A model generated the notes under the pieces. The model did not search any database, was not told the DNA's origin, and saw nothing but the letters and a program-made list of their open reading frames with translations. A DNA stretch of 64,000 nucleotides from Rhodovarius crocodyli (GTDB taxonomy: Bacteria; Pseudomonadota; Alphaproteobacteria; Acetobacterales; Acetobacteraceae): contig CAMDJV010000001.1 in assembly GCA_945901085.1 (NCBI GenBank), forward strand, positions 62,001 to 126,000, given 5' to 3'. A program made the position numbers and the translations under genes. Positions within the stretch are counted from its first letter, which is position 1. Each line of letters opens with the position of its first letter. Of the stretch, positions 26,493 through 35,337 are shown piece by piece.

Positions 26493-28094
26493 TCAGCCGC
26501 GGCGGATATTCCAGAACAGCGGCGGCTGGCCCTTCAGCATGCCGGTGATGTTCCGGCGATAGGCGGTGGGCTGATAGTAACGCCCGAGCGGCATATACGG
26601 CACCTGGTCAAAGGCGATGCGCTGCATCTCGGCCGTCGCCGCCTTGGCTGCCGCATCATCGGGCGCATTGAACCAGGCATCGCGCTGCGCCTCCATCGCG
26701 GGGATGGTCGGCCAGCCCGGCCAGGCATCGGTGCCATGGCCACGAATCGCTGCATGGCTCGCCGGGTTCCAATGATCCACGCCGGACCAGAAGGTGAAAA
26801 ACCCGCTCCAGCCGCCCTGCTCGAGCGGGTTGCGGCTGGCACGCCGCGCCACCACCGTGCCCCAATCGGCCGAGACCAGATCGACATTGAAGCCCATCCG
26901 CTGAAACAGATCAGCGCCCACCAGGGTGGCGGCATTGATCGAGGCGAGATCGGTCGCATTCATCAGCACCATGCGCGCGCCCATGGCACCCGCCGCCTGC
27001 AATTCGGCCCGCGCCGCCGCAATATCCTTCTTCAGCCGGTCCAGCCCCACCGTGGAGCCCGAGGGGCTTTCAGGCGCAAAAAAGCCGATATTCTCCCGCC
27101 GCAGGTCAGGATACCCCGTCACCCCGGCGGTGCCGATCACCGCTGTCATGAAATCCATCTGGTTGATGGCGGTGATCACCGCCCGGCGCACGGCGGGGTT
27201 GTTGAACGGCGCCACCAGATGATTGGGCCGGAAAATGCCGATCAGCCCGGTATTGTTAATGACATCGACGGTGATGTTGCGGTTGCGTGCCAGCAGCGGG
27301 AAGAGATCCGCCGTGGGCTGTTCCCACCAATCCAACTCGCCCGATTGAATGGCGGCCGAGGCGGTGGCCGGGTCGGGCATGATGTTCCACTCAACCCGAT
27401 CAAAATGCACCACCTTCGGCCCCGAAGTCATCGAAGGCGTGCCATTGGGCATGGGCACATAATCAGGATTGCGCTCATACACCACGCGGCTGCCCGGCAC
27501 CCATTGGTCACGCAGGAAGCGGAAGGGCCCGCTGCCCACCGCCTCAGTGATATTGGTAAACGGGTCCACATTCGCCAGCCGCTCAGGCATGATGAAGAGG
27601 CAGCTCGTGGTGACCTTAGAGAACGCCTCCAGCATCTTCGGGAAGGGCGTGTTCAGCTTGATCTCGAACACCTTGTCCGAAACCTCGGCCATCTCGGCCA
27701 CCCGGGCCAGGAGCACCTGGCCGAAGGCATCGCGCCGGCCCCAGCGGCGAATCGAGGCCACGCAGTCGCGCCCGCGCACCGGCGTGCCATCATGGAATTT
27801 CAGCCCATCGCGCAGGGTAAACCGCCACAGCAGCCCCCCATTCTCCACCACATGGCCCGCCACCATCTGCGGCTGCGGCTCAAAGCGCTCATTCATCCCA
27901 TAGAGCTGGTCGAAGACCAGGAAGGCATGGTCGCGGGCGACGAAGGCGGTATTGGTGAAGGGGTCGATATTGGGCAGGTTGGCGTGCGGCGAATAGCGGA
28001 TCACCCGTTGGGCGGCAGGCTGCGCCATGGCAGGCGCGGCCAGGGTTGAAACGGCAAGGCCGGAACCGGCCGCCATGAGGTCTCTACGCAGCAT
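26493..28094 (-). CDS. ABC peptide-binding protein, family 5 (paralog 5)
   Basis: A 533-residue binding protein and the first gene of the run. Signal MLRRDLMAAGSGLAVSTLAAPAMAQ is followed by IRYSPHANLPNIDPFTNTAF, the most divergent N-terminus of the five. It keeps ELDWWEQPTADLFPLLARNR, PFNNPAVRRAVITAINQMDF and LFWNIRRG. The 161-bp divergent gap to the GtrA gene (28095-28255) should hold its promoter, but no convincing -35/-10 pair is visible. Confidence 0.92.
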   Translation of the reverse strand: MLRRDLMAAGSGLAVSTLAAPAMAQPAAQRVIRYSPHANLPNIDPFTNTAFVARDHAFLVFDQLYGMNERFEPQPQMVAGHVVENGGLLWRFTLRDGLKFHDGTPVRGRDCVASIRRWGRRDAFGQVLLARVAEMAEVSDKVFEIKLNTPFPKMLEAFSKVTTSCLFIMPERLANVDPFTNITEAVGSGPFRFLRDQWVPGSRVVYERNPDYVPMPNGTPSMTSGPKVVHFDRVEWNIMPDPATASAAIQSGELDWWEQPTADLFPLLARNRNITVDVINNTGLIGIFRPNHLVAPFNNPAVRRAVITAINQMDFMTAVIGTAGVTGYPDLRRENIGFFAPESPSGSTVGLDRLKKDIAAARAELQAAGAMGARMVLMNATDLASINAATLVGADLFQRMGFNVDLVSADWGTVVARRASRNPLEQGGWSGFFTFWSGVDHWNPASHAAIRGHGTDAWPGWPTIPAMEAQRDAWFNAPDDAAAKAATAEMQRIAFDQVPYMPLGRYYQPTAYRRNITGMLKGQPPLFWNIRRG

Positions 28095-28255
28095 CTCGCT
28101 CTCCTGGAATTAAGGCTGGGCAGAGCTTGGCCGATGGCCGAAGCCAAGGGAAGGCCGTTATGCCTGTCGTATGCACAAAGCCGCCCTGCCCGCCGCCATG
28201 CAATCGAAACCGGCCCCCTGTTTGCGCCCGCTCGCCCGCCCATCTAAAGGGCGCC

Positions 28256-28696
28256 ATGTTCCTCCGTTTCCCCATCATTGTGCAATTCCTGCGCTTCGGC
28301 CTGGTCGGCACCGCCGGCTTTGTGATGGATTCGGCCGTATTGCTGGCAATGCTGGCCCTGGGTGTGGGGCCCTATGCGGGGCGGGTGGCCTCCTATCTCG
28401 CGGCGGCGAGCCTGACCTTCGCGCTGAACCGGGCCTGGACCTTTCGCTCCGCCGCCCAGGCGCCGGTGGCGCGGCAATGGGGCCAGTTCGTGGCACTCAA
28501 TCTGCTCGGCTTTGCTGCCAATTACGGCACCTATGCTGCGGCCCTGGCGGCCAGCCCGCTGGTGGCCGCGCATCCGGTGCTGGGCGTGGCGGCCGGCTCC
28601 ATCGCCGGCATGTTCATCAATTTCGCCCTCTCCCGCCGCTTTGTCTTCCGCCCTGCCGCATCCTCCGAGCAGGCCGCCAGCATGAAAAATTCGTAA
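28256..28696 (+). CDS. GtrA-family membrane protein
   Basis: A 146-residue protein with four membrane helices. It begins with QFLRFGLVGTAGFVMDSAVL, the GtrA start (FxxVGxxxxxxD). Further typical motifs are ALNRAWTF after helix 2 and FALSRRFVFRP at the end. GtrA proteins are thought to flip or present polyprenyl-linked sugars for surface glycosylation. The start at 28256 matches the family; the frame is open upstream to 28127. No glycosyltransferase lies beside it in this window. Confidence 0.88.
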   Translation: MFLRFPIIVQFLRFGLVGTAGFVMDSAVLLAMLALGVGPYAGRVASYLAAASLTFALNRAWTFRSAAQAPVARQWGQFVALNLLGFAANYGTYAAALAASPLVAAHPVLGVAAGSIAGMFINFALSRRFVFRPAASSEQAASMKNS

Positions 28697-28769
28697 AAAA
28701 ATGAAATATCGCACCGGTTCAGTACATAAAACGCGTAACAGCATTCCGAGCAGGCCAATTCACGCCGGT

Positions 28770-28798
28770 TTGCAGCAAGGACTTAAAAGGACTTAAAA
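28770..28798 (+). promoter_or_regulatory. Possible promoter upstream of the type I secretion genes
   Basis: TTGCAG, a 17-nt spacer and TTAAAA lie in the AT-richer part of the 306-bp gap 28697-29002. The spacer and -10 overlap a short direct repeat (AAGGACTTAAA twice, 10 nt apart). This would give a leader of nearly 200 nt. The match to a sigma-70 consensus is weak. Apart from this site and the short leader frame at 28959, nothing is recognised in the gap. Confidence 0.25.
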
Positions 28799-28958
28799 TG
28801 AGCGGCACGCTTGTTGAATATCAGGCATACCCAGCCGCTCACCACGCCAAGGCAACACCATTGGGTAACCGGTTTGCCGCCATAATACGCCGCTGCGCTG
28901 GGCCAAGATCTGCCGCCCACCCTGGCGCAGCAACCACAGGAGGGGCTAGGTCGTGCCG

Positions 28959-29006
28959 ATGAACCGTGTGATTCCCAGTATGTCAGGATCGGGTATATTG
29001 CCATGA
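28959..29006 (+). CDS. Possible 15-codon leader peptide upstream of the secretion ABC gene
   Basis: A 15-codon frame (MNRVIPSMSGSGILP) preceded by a strong AGGAGGGG about 13 nt upstream. Its TGA overlaps the ATG of the secretion ABC gene at 29003 (ATGA). The long ribosome binding site spacing is a weakness. If used, it would couple translation of the transporter to that of the leader. The secretion gene itself has no good ribosome binding site directly upstream, which is the main argument for this call. Confidence 0.3.
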   Translation: MNRVIPSMSGSGILP

Positions 29007-30754
29007 TGCCACCGCGCCCGGGGCTCTTCGCCCCAAACCCGCTCAATGACACGCCGCTGGCCCGTGCCATCGCCTCCTGCCGCTCGCAATTCATGCTGGT
29101 CGGCGCCTTCTCGGGCGTGGCCAACCTGCTGCAACTCACCGTCTCCATCTACATGATGCAGGTGTTCGACAGGGTGCTCGCCACCCGCAACACCGATACC
29201 CTGCTCTACCTGACGCTGATCGCCGTCTTCGCCATCGCCATTCTGGCGATTTTGGAATCGGTGCGCGGCACCATCATGCAGCGCGTCGCCACCTGGCTGG
29301 AAAACCGCGTGGCGCCCGAAGGCTTTGCCCGCGCGCTCGAATCCCAATTGCGCGGCCGCCCCTACCGGATGGAGGCGCTGCGCGACTTGGCGATCTGCCG
29401 CGGCTATCTCGGCTCACCAGGCATGCTGGCACTCTATGATGTGCCCTGGGTGCCGATCTATCTGGCGGTGATCTTCGCCCTACATCCGCTGATGGGCATC
29501 ATCGCCGTGGCCGGTGCGGCGCTGCTCTTTGGCCTCACCCTCGCCAATGAATTCATCACCTCCAACCTCCTGCGCGAGGCCAATACCACCGCCATGGCCA
29601 GCCAGCGCCGGGCGGATGCCATCGGCCGCAATGCCGAGGTGATCGACAGCATGGGCATGCTCCCCGCGGTGATGACCCGCTGGCGCGAAGGCGTGGCCAA
29701 GAGCCTGCCGCCGCAGCAACGCGCGGCCGACCGTGCGGCCTGGATCGTGGGCTCCACCAAATTCATCCGCCTCGCGGTGCAGATCGCCATTTTGGGTTTT
29801 GGCGCCTATCTGGTGCTGCAACAGGAGCTGACCTCCGGCGCCTCCATCGCCGCATCCATCATCATGGGCCGCGCCCTGGCCCCGGTGGAGCAATTGATTG
29901 GCGGCTGGAAGCAATTGGTCTCGGCCAGGCAAAGCTACCGCCGGCTGCAGTCCTTCCTGGCCCAGCCCCGCATCCGCCCCGAGGGGATGAAACTGCCCGA
30001 GCCCACGGGCAAGGTGCTGGTTGACCGGGTCTCCTTCGCCTTCCCCGGCCAGAATGTGGCCATGGTCAAGGGCGTCGCCTTCGAACTCAACAAAGGCGAA
30101 TCCCTCGCCATTATCGGCCCCTCCGCCGCGGGCAAGACCACGCTCATCCGCATGCTCATCGGCGTGGCCCAGCCCAATCAGGGCCATGTCCGCCTCGATG
30201 GCGCCGATGTCTTCATGTGGCAGCGCGAGGATTTCGGCCGCCATGTCGGCTATCTGCCGCAGGATGTGGAGCTGTTTGACGGCACCGTCTTCCGCAACAT
30301 CGCCCGCATGGGCGAGGCCGAGCCCGATGATGTGTTCGAGGCCGCACGCCTCGCCGGCTGCCATGACATGATCCTGCGCCTGCCCAATGGCTATGACACT
30401 GAAATCGGTGATGGCGGGCAGCATCTCTCCGGCGGCCAGCGCCAGCTCATCGGCCTCGCCCGCGCCATGTTCGGCCGCCCCAAACTTGTGGTGCTGGACG
30501 AGCCGAATTCCAACCTCGATGGCGATAGTGAGGCCGCTCTCACCCGCGCGCTGGAAACACTCAAGGCGCAGGGCTGCACCGTGGTCCTCGTCTCCCACCG
30601 CCCCGCTTTGGTGCAGGGCGTCGATAAGGTCCTGCTGCTCAAGGAAGGTGCGATCGAGATGTTTGGCCCCCGCGCGGAAGTGCTCAAGCGCCTGATGGCA
30701 CCGCCACGCCCGGCGGAAATACCCGCACCCATGCCAATGGGGGGGGCTGCCTGA
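29003..30754 (+). CDS. Type I secretion ABC transporter (PrtD-like permease/ATPase)
   Basis: A 583-residue half-transporter. An N-terminal membrane domain (about 1-310, starting near SQFMLVGAFSGVANLLQLTV) is fused to an ATPase domain with Walker A GPSAAGKTT near residue 372, signature LSGGQRQLIGLARA and Walker B LVVLDEPNSNLD. It lacks the C39 or C39-like N-terminal domain of HlyB, so it belongs to the PrtD/RsaD group, which exports RTX-type proteins. It is followed after 1 bp by the HlyD-like adaptor gene. No outer-membrane TolC gene and no RTX substrate gene are in this window. Confidence 0.93.
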   Translation: MMPPRPGLFAPNPLNDTPLARAIASCRSQFMLVGAFSGVANLLQLTVSIYMMQVFDRVLATRNTDTLLYLTLIAVFAIAILAILESVRGTIMQRVATWLENRVAPEGFARALESQLRGRPYRMEALRDLAICRGYLGSPGMLALYDVPWVPIYLAVIFALHPLMGIIAVAGAALLFGLTLANEFITSNLLREANTTAMASQRRADAIGRNAEVIDSMGMLPAVMTRWREGVAKSLPPQQRAADRAAWIVGSTKFIRLAVQIAILGFGAYLVLQQELTSGASIAASIIMGRALAPVEQLIGGWKQLVSARQSYRRLQSFLAQPRIRPEGMKLPEPTGKVLVDRVSFAFPGQNVAMVKGVAFELNKGESLAIIGPSAAGKTTLIRMLIGVAQPNQGHVRLDGADVFMWQREDFGRHVGYLPQDVELFDGTVFRNIARMGEAEPDDVFEAARLAGCHDMILRLPNGYDTEIGDGGQHLSGGQRQLIGLARAMFGRPKLVVLDEPNSNLDGDSEAALTRALETLKAQGCTVVLVSHRPALVQGVDKVLLLKEGAIEMFGPRAEVLKRLMAPPRPAEIPAPMPMGGAA

Positions 30755-30755
30755 G

Positions 30756-32162
30756 ATGAGCGATATCATCGAGCGCCCCGCCGGCCCGCCGCCCGCTGCC
30801 CCCGCTGCCCCGGCCCAATCCCAGCTCCGCGCCGCAAGGCCAGCCATCGAACTGCCTTTCGACCCGCTGCTGGACGCCAAGCGCCCACGCACCCGCGGGG
30901 TGACCATCTTCGGCCTGATCATCATGCTCGGCTTCTTCGGTGGCTTCATGATCTGGGCGGTTTTCGCGCCCCTCGCCGAGGCCGCGGTGGCACCAGGCGT
31001 GATCAAGGTGGAAGGCACCCGCCGGACGCTGGCGCATCTGGAAGGTGGCATCGTGCAGGAGATTCTGGTGCGCGATGGCACCCGGGTCGAGGCTGGCCAG
31101 GTGGTCATGCGCCTCGATGATGTGCAGTCCGGCGCCACGCTGGAGGGGCTGCGTGCCCAGCGCTTCGCCCTGCAGGCGCAAGAGGCCCGCCTGCTGGCCG
31201 AGGCCGAGCGCGCGCCCCTGGTCACCTTCCCCGCTGACCTCGCAGCCTCCACCCACCCCAGGGCGATCGAGGCGATGACCGGCCAGATCGCCCTCTTCGA
31301 TGCCCGCCGCTCCAGCCTGCTCAGCCAGGTCTCGGTGATGGAAGCGCGCGAGGTCCAGCAGCAGGCGGCCATTTCCGGCGCCCAGGGCCAATTGCTCTCC
31401 ACCCGCCGGCAATTGCAGCTCATCGTCCAGGAGGAGGTGATGCGCCGCAACCTGGTCAATCAGGGCCTGGCGCGGCTGCCCGAACTCCTGGCCCTGCAAC
31501 GCGGCCTGCATGGGCTTGAAGGCCAGATCGTTGATCTGCAAGGCCAGATCGACCGTTCACAGGCCACCATCCAGGAGGCCCGCAACACCGTCCGCCAGAT
31601 GACCGACCAGCGCATGCAGGAGGTCAATACCGATAGGCGTGACGTCGCAGCACGCCTCGCCGATATCGAGGAGCGCATGCGTGCCGCGGCCGATGTCTCC
31701 ACCCGCCGTGAGGTCCTCGCCCCCGAGGCCGGCACGGTGGTGAACCTGCGCACCTTCACCATCGGCGCCGCCATCCGCTCGGGTGATCCGCTGATGGACC
31801 TCATCCCCGCGCGCGACCAATTGGTGGCCGAGGTGAATGTCCAGCCCTATGATATCGACGTGGTCTATCCCGGCCTGCAGGCGGAAATTCGCCTGCCCGC
31901 CTTCAAGCAGCGCCTGGTGCCTTACCTGCATGGCCATGTCACCTTCCTCGCGGCCGATGTCACCACCGACCCGCAGACCCGGCAGAGCTACTACCGAGCC
32001 TATATCGCGATCGATCAGGAGCAATTGAACCGCCTGCCCTCGGTCTTCCTGGTGCCCGGCATGCCGGTGGAAGGCCATATCCAGACAGGGCAGCGCAGCT
32101 TCTGGCGCTACATGACCCAGCCGATCCGCGACAGCATGGCCCGCGCCTTCCTCGAGCAGTGA
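30756..32162 (+). CDS. HlyD-family type I secretion adaptor
   Basis: A 468-residue membrane-fusion protein. A Pro/Ala-rich cytoplasmic tail (about 1-45) leads into one membrane helix (about 50-72, IFGLIIMLGFFGGFMIWAVF). Then come the lipoyl-like half (TLAHLEGGIVQEILVRDG), a long coiled coil (about 130-315) and the C-terminal beta domain with VNVQPYDIDVVYPGLQAEIR. It bridges the ABC exporter and an outer-membrane channel. Start and length fit the HlyD/PrtE group. Confidence 0.93.
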   Translation: MSDIIERPAGPPPAAPAAPAQSQLRAARPAIELPFDPLLDAKRPRTRGVTIFGLIIMLGFFGGFMIWAVFAPLAEAAVAPGVIKVEGTRRTLAHLEGGIVQEILVRDGTRVEAGQVVMRLDDVQSGATLEGLRAQRFALQAQEARLLAEAERAPLVTFPADLAASTHPRAIEAMTGQIALFDARRSSLLSQVSVMEAREVQQQAAISGAQGQLLSTRRQLQLIVQEEVMRRNLVNQGLARLPELLALQRGLHGLEGQIVDLQGQIDRSQATIQEARNTVRQMTDQRMQEVNTDRRDVAARLADIEERMRAAADVSTRREVLAPEAGTVVNLRTFTIGAAIRSGDPLMDLIPARDQLVAEVNVQPYDIDVVYPGLQAEIRLPAFKQRLVPYLHGHVTFLAADVTTDPQTRQSYYRAYIAIDQEQLNRLPSVFLVPGMPVEGHIQTGQRSFWRYMTQPIRDSMARAFLEQ

Positions 32163-32332
32163 GCCCCCCGCCCCCGCCGCCCATGGGCAGCGGGGGCGCC
32201 TCCCAGCCAATGGCCCGCCATTGGCATGGTGCATCACCACAAAATCAGACATACTGGCCACACAACCAAGGCCGCCTTCGCCCGAGGGGAAAATCCCCGC
32301 CCCGGCGGCCAGACCAGCGCGCGAGGATTTTC

Positions 32333-32611
32333 ATGACCAACCTGCCCAGCCAATTCACCGATGGCATCCTCGACGCCAGCGTCAATCTGGGGGTGGCGCG
32401 CATCACCCTCGCCCAGCTCGGGCCAGACGGAAAAGCCGCCCCCTCCAGCCTGCTCCTCGTGCCGGTCATGCAATTGCCTGCCCTCGCCAATGGGCTTCTC
32501 ACCCTCGTCCAGCAGATCGAAAGCAAGATGAAGGAATCCCAGGCCCAGCAGGCGCCCGTGGCCCCTGAGCAGCAGCCCATGCCCTCGGCCTTTACCTTCG
32601 GCGGCCGCTGA
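32333..32611 (+). CDS. Small hypothetical protein downstream of type I secretion genes
   Basis: A 92-residue soluble protein. The start at 32333 is chosen for GAGG about 7 nt upstream; the open frame extends back to 32159 without a better start. The core (about 8-70) alternates strand-like and helix-like segments (VNLGVARITLAQLG, LLLVPVMQLPALANGLLTLV) and ends in a Gln/Pro-rich tail. The general pattern of a short beta-rich half and a helix reminds me of DUF3467-type proteins, but I cannot confirm this. There is no signal peptide and no RTX repeat, so it is not an obvious secretion substrate. Confidence 0.6.
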   Translation: MTNLPSQFTDGILDASVNLGVARITLAQLGPDGKAAPSSLLLVPVMQLPALANGLLTLVQQIESKMKESQAQQAPVAPEQQPMPSAFTFGGR

Positions 32612-32700
32612 TTGCGCCTGCCCGGGCGGACGTGACACCCGCCCCCCGATGCCGGGTGCCAAGTCGCCCGGCCCGCGCATGTCAGCACGGAGCCTCTGCG

Positions 32701-33183
32701 ATGAACCTCGCCTGGGCCCAGGCCCTTCCCGGCCAGCCAGCAACACTATTCCAGGCCTTGCAGGCGGCGATGGGCGCAGAGATAGGCCATCGCCTCTTCA
32801 CCATCATGCGCCATGATGCGGGCGCCGGGCGCAATGCCCGCATCCATTCCAGCCACCAGCAGCAATACCCCGTGGGCGGCGCCAAGCCCCTGCGCCCAAC
32901 CGCCTGGACGCAGCAATTGCTGGTCGAAGGCCGCCCCTTCATAGGCCAGGACGCTGACACCATCCGCGCCACCTTCGCCGATCACGCAACCATCCTGGCC
33001 CTGGGCTGTGAGAGCGTGCTGAACCTGCCCGTGCTGTGGAATGGGCGGGTGCTCGGCACGGTCAATCTGCTGCACCGCGCCGGCCATTACGTGCCACATC
33101 ATGCGCGCATCGGCATGGCACTCGCAGCCTGGGCGGCACCCGCGCTGCTGGATGGGGCTTGCCCTTCGCCCGCATCGCTTTAG
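32701..33183 (+). CDS. GAF-domain protein
   Basis: A 160-residue single-domain protein. The start at 32701 has GGAG 8 nt upstream. The pattern LFQALQAAMGAEIGHRLFTIM, then FADHATILALGCESVLNLPVLWNGRVLGTVNLL, is the usual GAF core (helix, then the strand pair with the NLPV...LGTVNLL motif). GAF domains bind small ligands such as nucleotides or aromatic compounds. No output domain is attached, so its partner is unknown. In other proteobacteria similar stand-alone GAF proteins occur near catabolic genes, which fits the acyl-CoA synthetase gene downstream. Confidence 0.72.
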   Translation: MNLAWAQALPGQPATLFQALQAAMGAEIGHRLFTIMRHDAGAGRNARIHSSHQQQYPVGGAKPLRPTAWTQQLLVEGRPFIGQDADTIRATFADHATILALGCESVLNLPVLWNGRVLGTVNLLHRAGHYVPHHARIGMALAAWAAPALLDGACPSPASL

Positions 33184-33185
33184 CC

Positions 33186-33204
33186 TTTCCCCGATAAGGG
33201 GAGA
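33186..33204 (+). promoter_or_regulatory. Hairpin enclosing the ribosome binding site of the acyl-CoA synthetase gene
   Basis: TTTCCCC pairs with GGGGAGA around a 5-nt loop. The 3' arm is the Shine-Dalgarno sequence, 6 nt before the GTG start at 33210. The hairpin begins 3 nt after the GAF stop, so ribosomes ending there would open it. A translational coupling device is inferred. Confidence 0.4.
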
Positions 33205-33209
33205 AACAC

Positions 33210-35330
33210 GTGAATCCAGCACCGCTTCGCCGCGCAGAATCACTGCGCCGCCTGCTCGCGCCCAATAGCGTCGCCGTTGTCGGCGTCTCGGCCGAGCCCA
33301 CCAGCTTCGGCGCCCGCACCATCACCAATATGCGCGGCTTCGCCGGCCCGGTTTACGCGGTGAACCCGAAATATGCCGGCCAGGAGCTGCATGGCTACCC
33401 CTGCGTCGCCTCCATCACCGACCTGCCAGAGGCGGTGGACAGCGTGGTGCTCTGCATGCCCCGCACCGGCATCTTGGCCAATGTGGAACTCGCCGCCGCC
33501 CGCGGGGTGGGTGGCCTCACCATCTACGCCTCCGGCTATGGCGAGACCGATCTGCCCGAACGCGCGGTGGAGGAGGAGCATCTGCGCGCCCGCGCCCGCG
33601 AATTGGGCATCCCCCTGCTCGGCGCCAATTGCCTGGGCTTCGTCAACCATGTCACCCGCGCCGGCGCCACCTTCATGCCGGATTACTTCAAGATGACGGC
33701 ACCGGCCGGTGGCGTGGGCGTGGTCAGCCAATCGGGCGCGCTGGGCTATGCGCTGATGCAGGCGGCCGAGCGCGGCTTCGCCATGTGCCACATGGCCACC
33801 GCCGGCAATTCCACCGATCTGGACGTATGCGACCTCGCCGGCTTCCAACTCGAAATGCCGCAATGCCGCAGCATCGCCTTGGCCGTGGAAGGCCTGCGCG
33901 ATGGCCGCCGCCTGATCGAATTGGGCGATAAGGCGCGCGCCTTGGGCAAACCCATCGTGGTGCTCAAACTCGGCCGCGGCGAAACCGGCGCCAAGGCCGC
34001 CATGTCCCATACCGGCTCCATGGCCGGCAGCACCGCCGCCTGGTCCGCCGCCTTCCGCCGCGCCGGCATGCTCGAGGTCGAGGATTTCGACGCGCTGCTG
34101 GAGACCGCCGGCTTCATGGCCAAGGCGCCCAAGCCCAAGGCGCGGGGCGTGGGCATCGCCACCCCCTCCGGCGGCGCCGGCATCCTGGCCTCCGACCATG
34201 CCGAATATGCCGGCCTCACCCTGCCCCAGCCCACCGCCGCAACCGAGGCGGTGCTGCGCGCCGCCATCCCCGATTTCGGCAGCCCCCGCAACCCTTGCGA
34301 CCTCACCGCCCAGGTCGCCACCAACCCGGCCAGCTTCGATGCCTGCATGAACGCCATGCTGGCCGACCCGCAATACGCCGCCATCGTGATGCCGGTGGTC
34401 TATCACAACCCCACCACCACGCCGCTGCGCATGGCAGCCATGGCGCCACTCGCCCGCGCAGCCGGCAAGCCCATCTGCATCGCCTGGATTCCCGAAAGCC
34501 TCGAGGGCCCCGGCCCCGTCGCGGTGGACACCTCAGCCGATCTCTCGCTGTTCCGCAGCATGCGGCGAATGATGAAGGCCATCGCCCTCTGGCTCGAATA
34601 TCATGACGGCCAGCCCGCCATGGGCGTGATCGGCGAGGCAGCAAAAGCCGCCGCTGCCGCCCTGCCCAAAGGCGCCTGCACCCTGATGGAGGCACAGGCC
34701 AAATCCGCCTTCGCCGCCGCCGGCCTGCCCGCCATGCCCGATGCCCGCGCCGCCACCGCAAAAGCCGCCATCGCCGCCGCCGAGGCCCTGGGCTACCCGG
34801 TGGTGCTCAAGCTCGACAGCCCCGATATCGCGCATAAGACCGAGGTGGGCGGGGTGAAACTCAACCTCGCCAACGCCGCCGAGGTCAGCACCGCCTTTGC
34901 CGCCATCATGGAGGGCGTGCGCAGCCACGCGCCCGCCGCGCGCGTCGATGGCGTGCTGGTGCAGCGCATGGCCGCCCGCGGCCCAGAGCTGATCCTGGGT
35001 GCGCGGCAGGACCCGCAATTCGGCGTCACCCTGCTGGTCGGCCTGGGCGGCGTGCAGGCCGAACTCTGGCGCGATGTCACCCTCGACATCGCCCCCGTCT
35101 CCCCCGCCCGCGCCGAGGCGATGCTGCGCAGCCTGAAAAGTTTTGCCCTCTTGGACGGCTTCCGCGGCGCCGCCCCCGTCGACGTGGCAAAGGTGGCGCA
35201 CACCATCGCCCGCTTCTCCGAACTCGCCGCCGCCATCGGCCCAAGGCTGGAGGAGATGGAGATCAACCCACTCGTCTGCCTGCCCGAAGGCAGTGTGGCC
35301 CTCGATGGGCTGATGCAACTGCAAGCCTAA
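33210..35330 (+). CDS. NDP-forming acyl-CoA synthetase, fused alpha-beta type
   Basis: A 706-residue enzyme with the domain order of ADP-forming acetyl-CoA synthetases. It has a CoA-binding Rossmann domain at the N-terminus (SVAVVGVSAEPTSFG), two succinyl-CoA-synthetase-like ligase domains with the phospho-His loop AAMSHTGSMAGS (about residue 270), and a C-terminal ATP-grasp domain (GYPVVLKLDSPDIAHKTEVG). Known reaction: acyl-CoA + NDP + phosphate to and from acid + NTP + CoA. Acid specificity cannot be read from the sequence; family members in such genomes act on acetate, propionate, pimelate or aromatic acids. It starts with GTG behind a hairpin that covers its ribosome binding site. Confidence 0.9.
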   Translation: MNPAPLRRAESLRRLLAPNSVAVVGVSAEPTSFGARTITNMRGFAGPVYAVNPKYAGQELHGYPCVASITDLPEAVDSVVLCMPRTGILANVELAAARGVGGLTIYASGYGETDLPERAVEEEHLRARARELGIPLLGANCLGFVNHVTRAGATFMPDYFKMTAPAGGVGVVSQSGALGYALMQAAERGFAMCHMATAGNSTDLDVCDLAGFQLEMPQCRSIALAVEGLRDGRRLIELGDKARALGKPIVVLKLGRGETGAKAAMSHTGSMAGSTAAWSAAFRRAGMLEVEDFDALLETAGFMAKAPKPKARGVGIATPSGGAGILASDHAEYAGLTLPQPTAATEAVLRAAIPDFGSPRNPCDLTAQVATNPASFDACMNAMLADPQYAAIVMPVVYHNPTTTPLRMAAMAPLARAAGKPICIAWIPESLEGPGPVAVDTSADLSLFRSMRRMMKAIALWLEYHDGQPAMGVIGEAAKAAAAALPKGACTLMEAQAKSAFAAAGLPAMPDARAATAKAAIAAAEALGYPVVLKLDSPDIAHKTEVGGVKLNLANAAEVSTAFAAIMEGVRSHAPAARVDGVLVQRMAARGPELILGARQDPQFGVTLLVGLGGVQAELWRDVTLDIAPVSPARAEAMLRSLKSFALLDGFRGAAPVDVAKVAHTIARFSELAAAIGPRLEEMEINPLVCLPEGSVALDGLMQLQA

Positions 35331-35337
35331 GCCAAAG

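Noticed and set aside
28798-28959. A 53-codon plus-strand frame beginning MSGTLVEYQAYPAAHHAK in the gap before the secretion genes
   Set aside because: No ribosome binding site beyond a possible AAGGAC, no homology, and it overlaps the proposed leader region.
29480-31459. Long minus-strand open frame across the secretion ABC and HlyD genes
   Set aside because: Shadow of two well-defined genes; composition is that of reversed GC-rich coding DNA.
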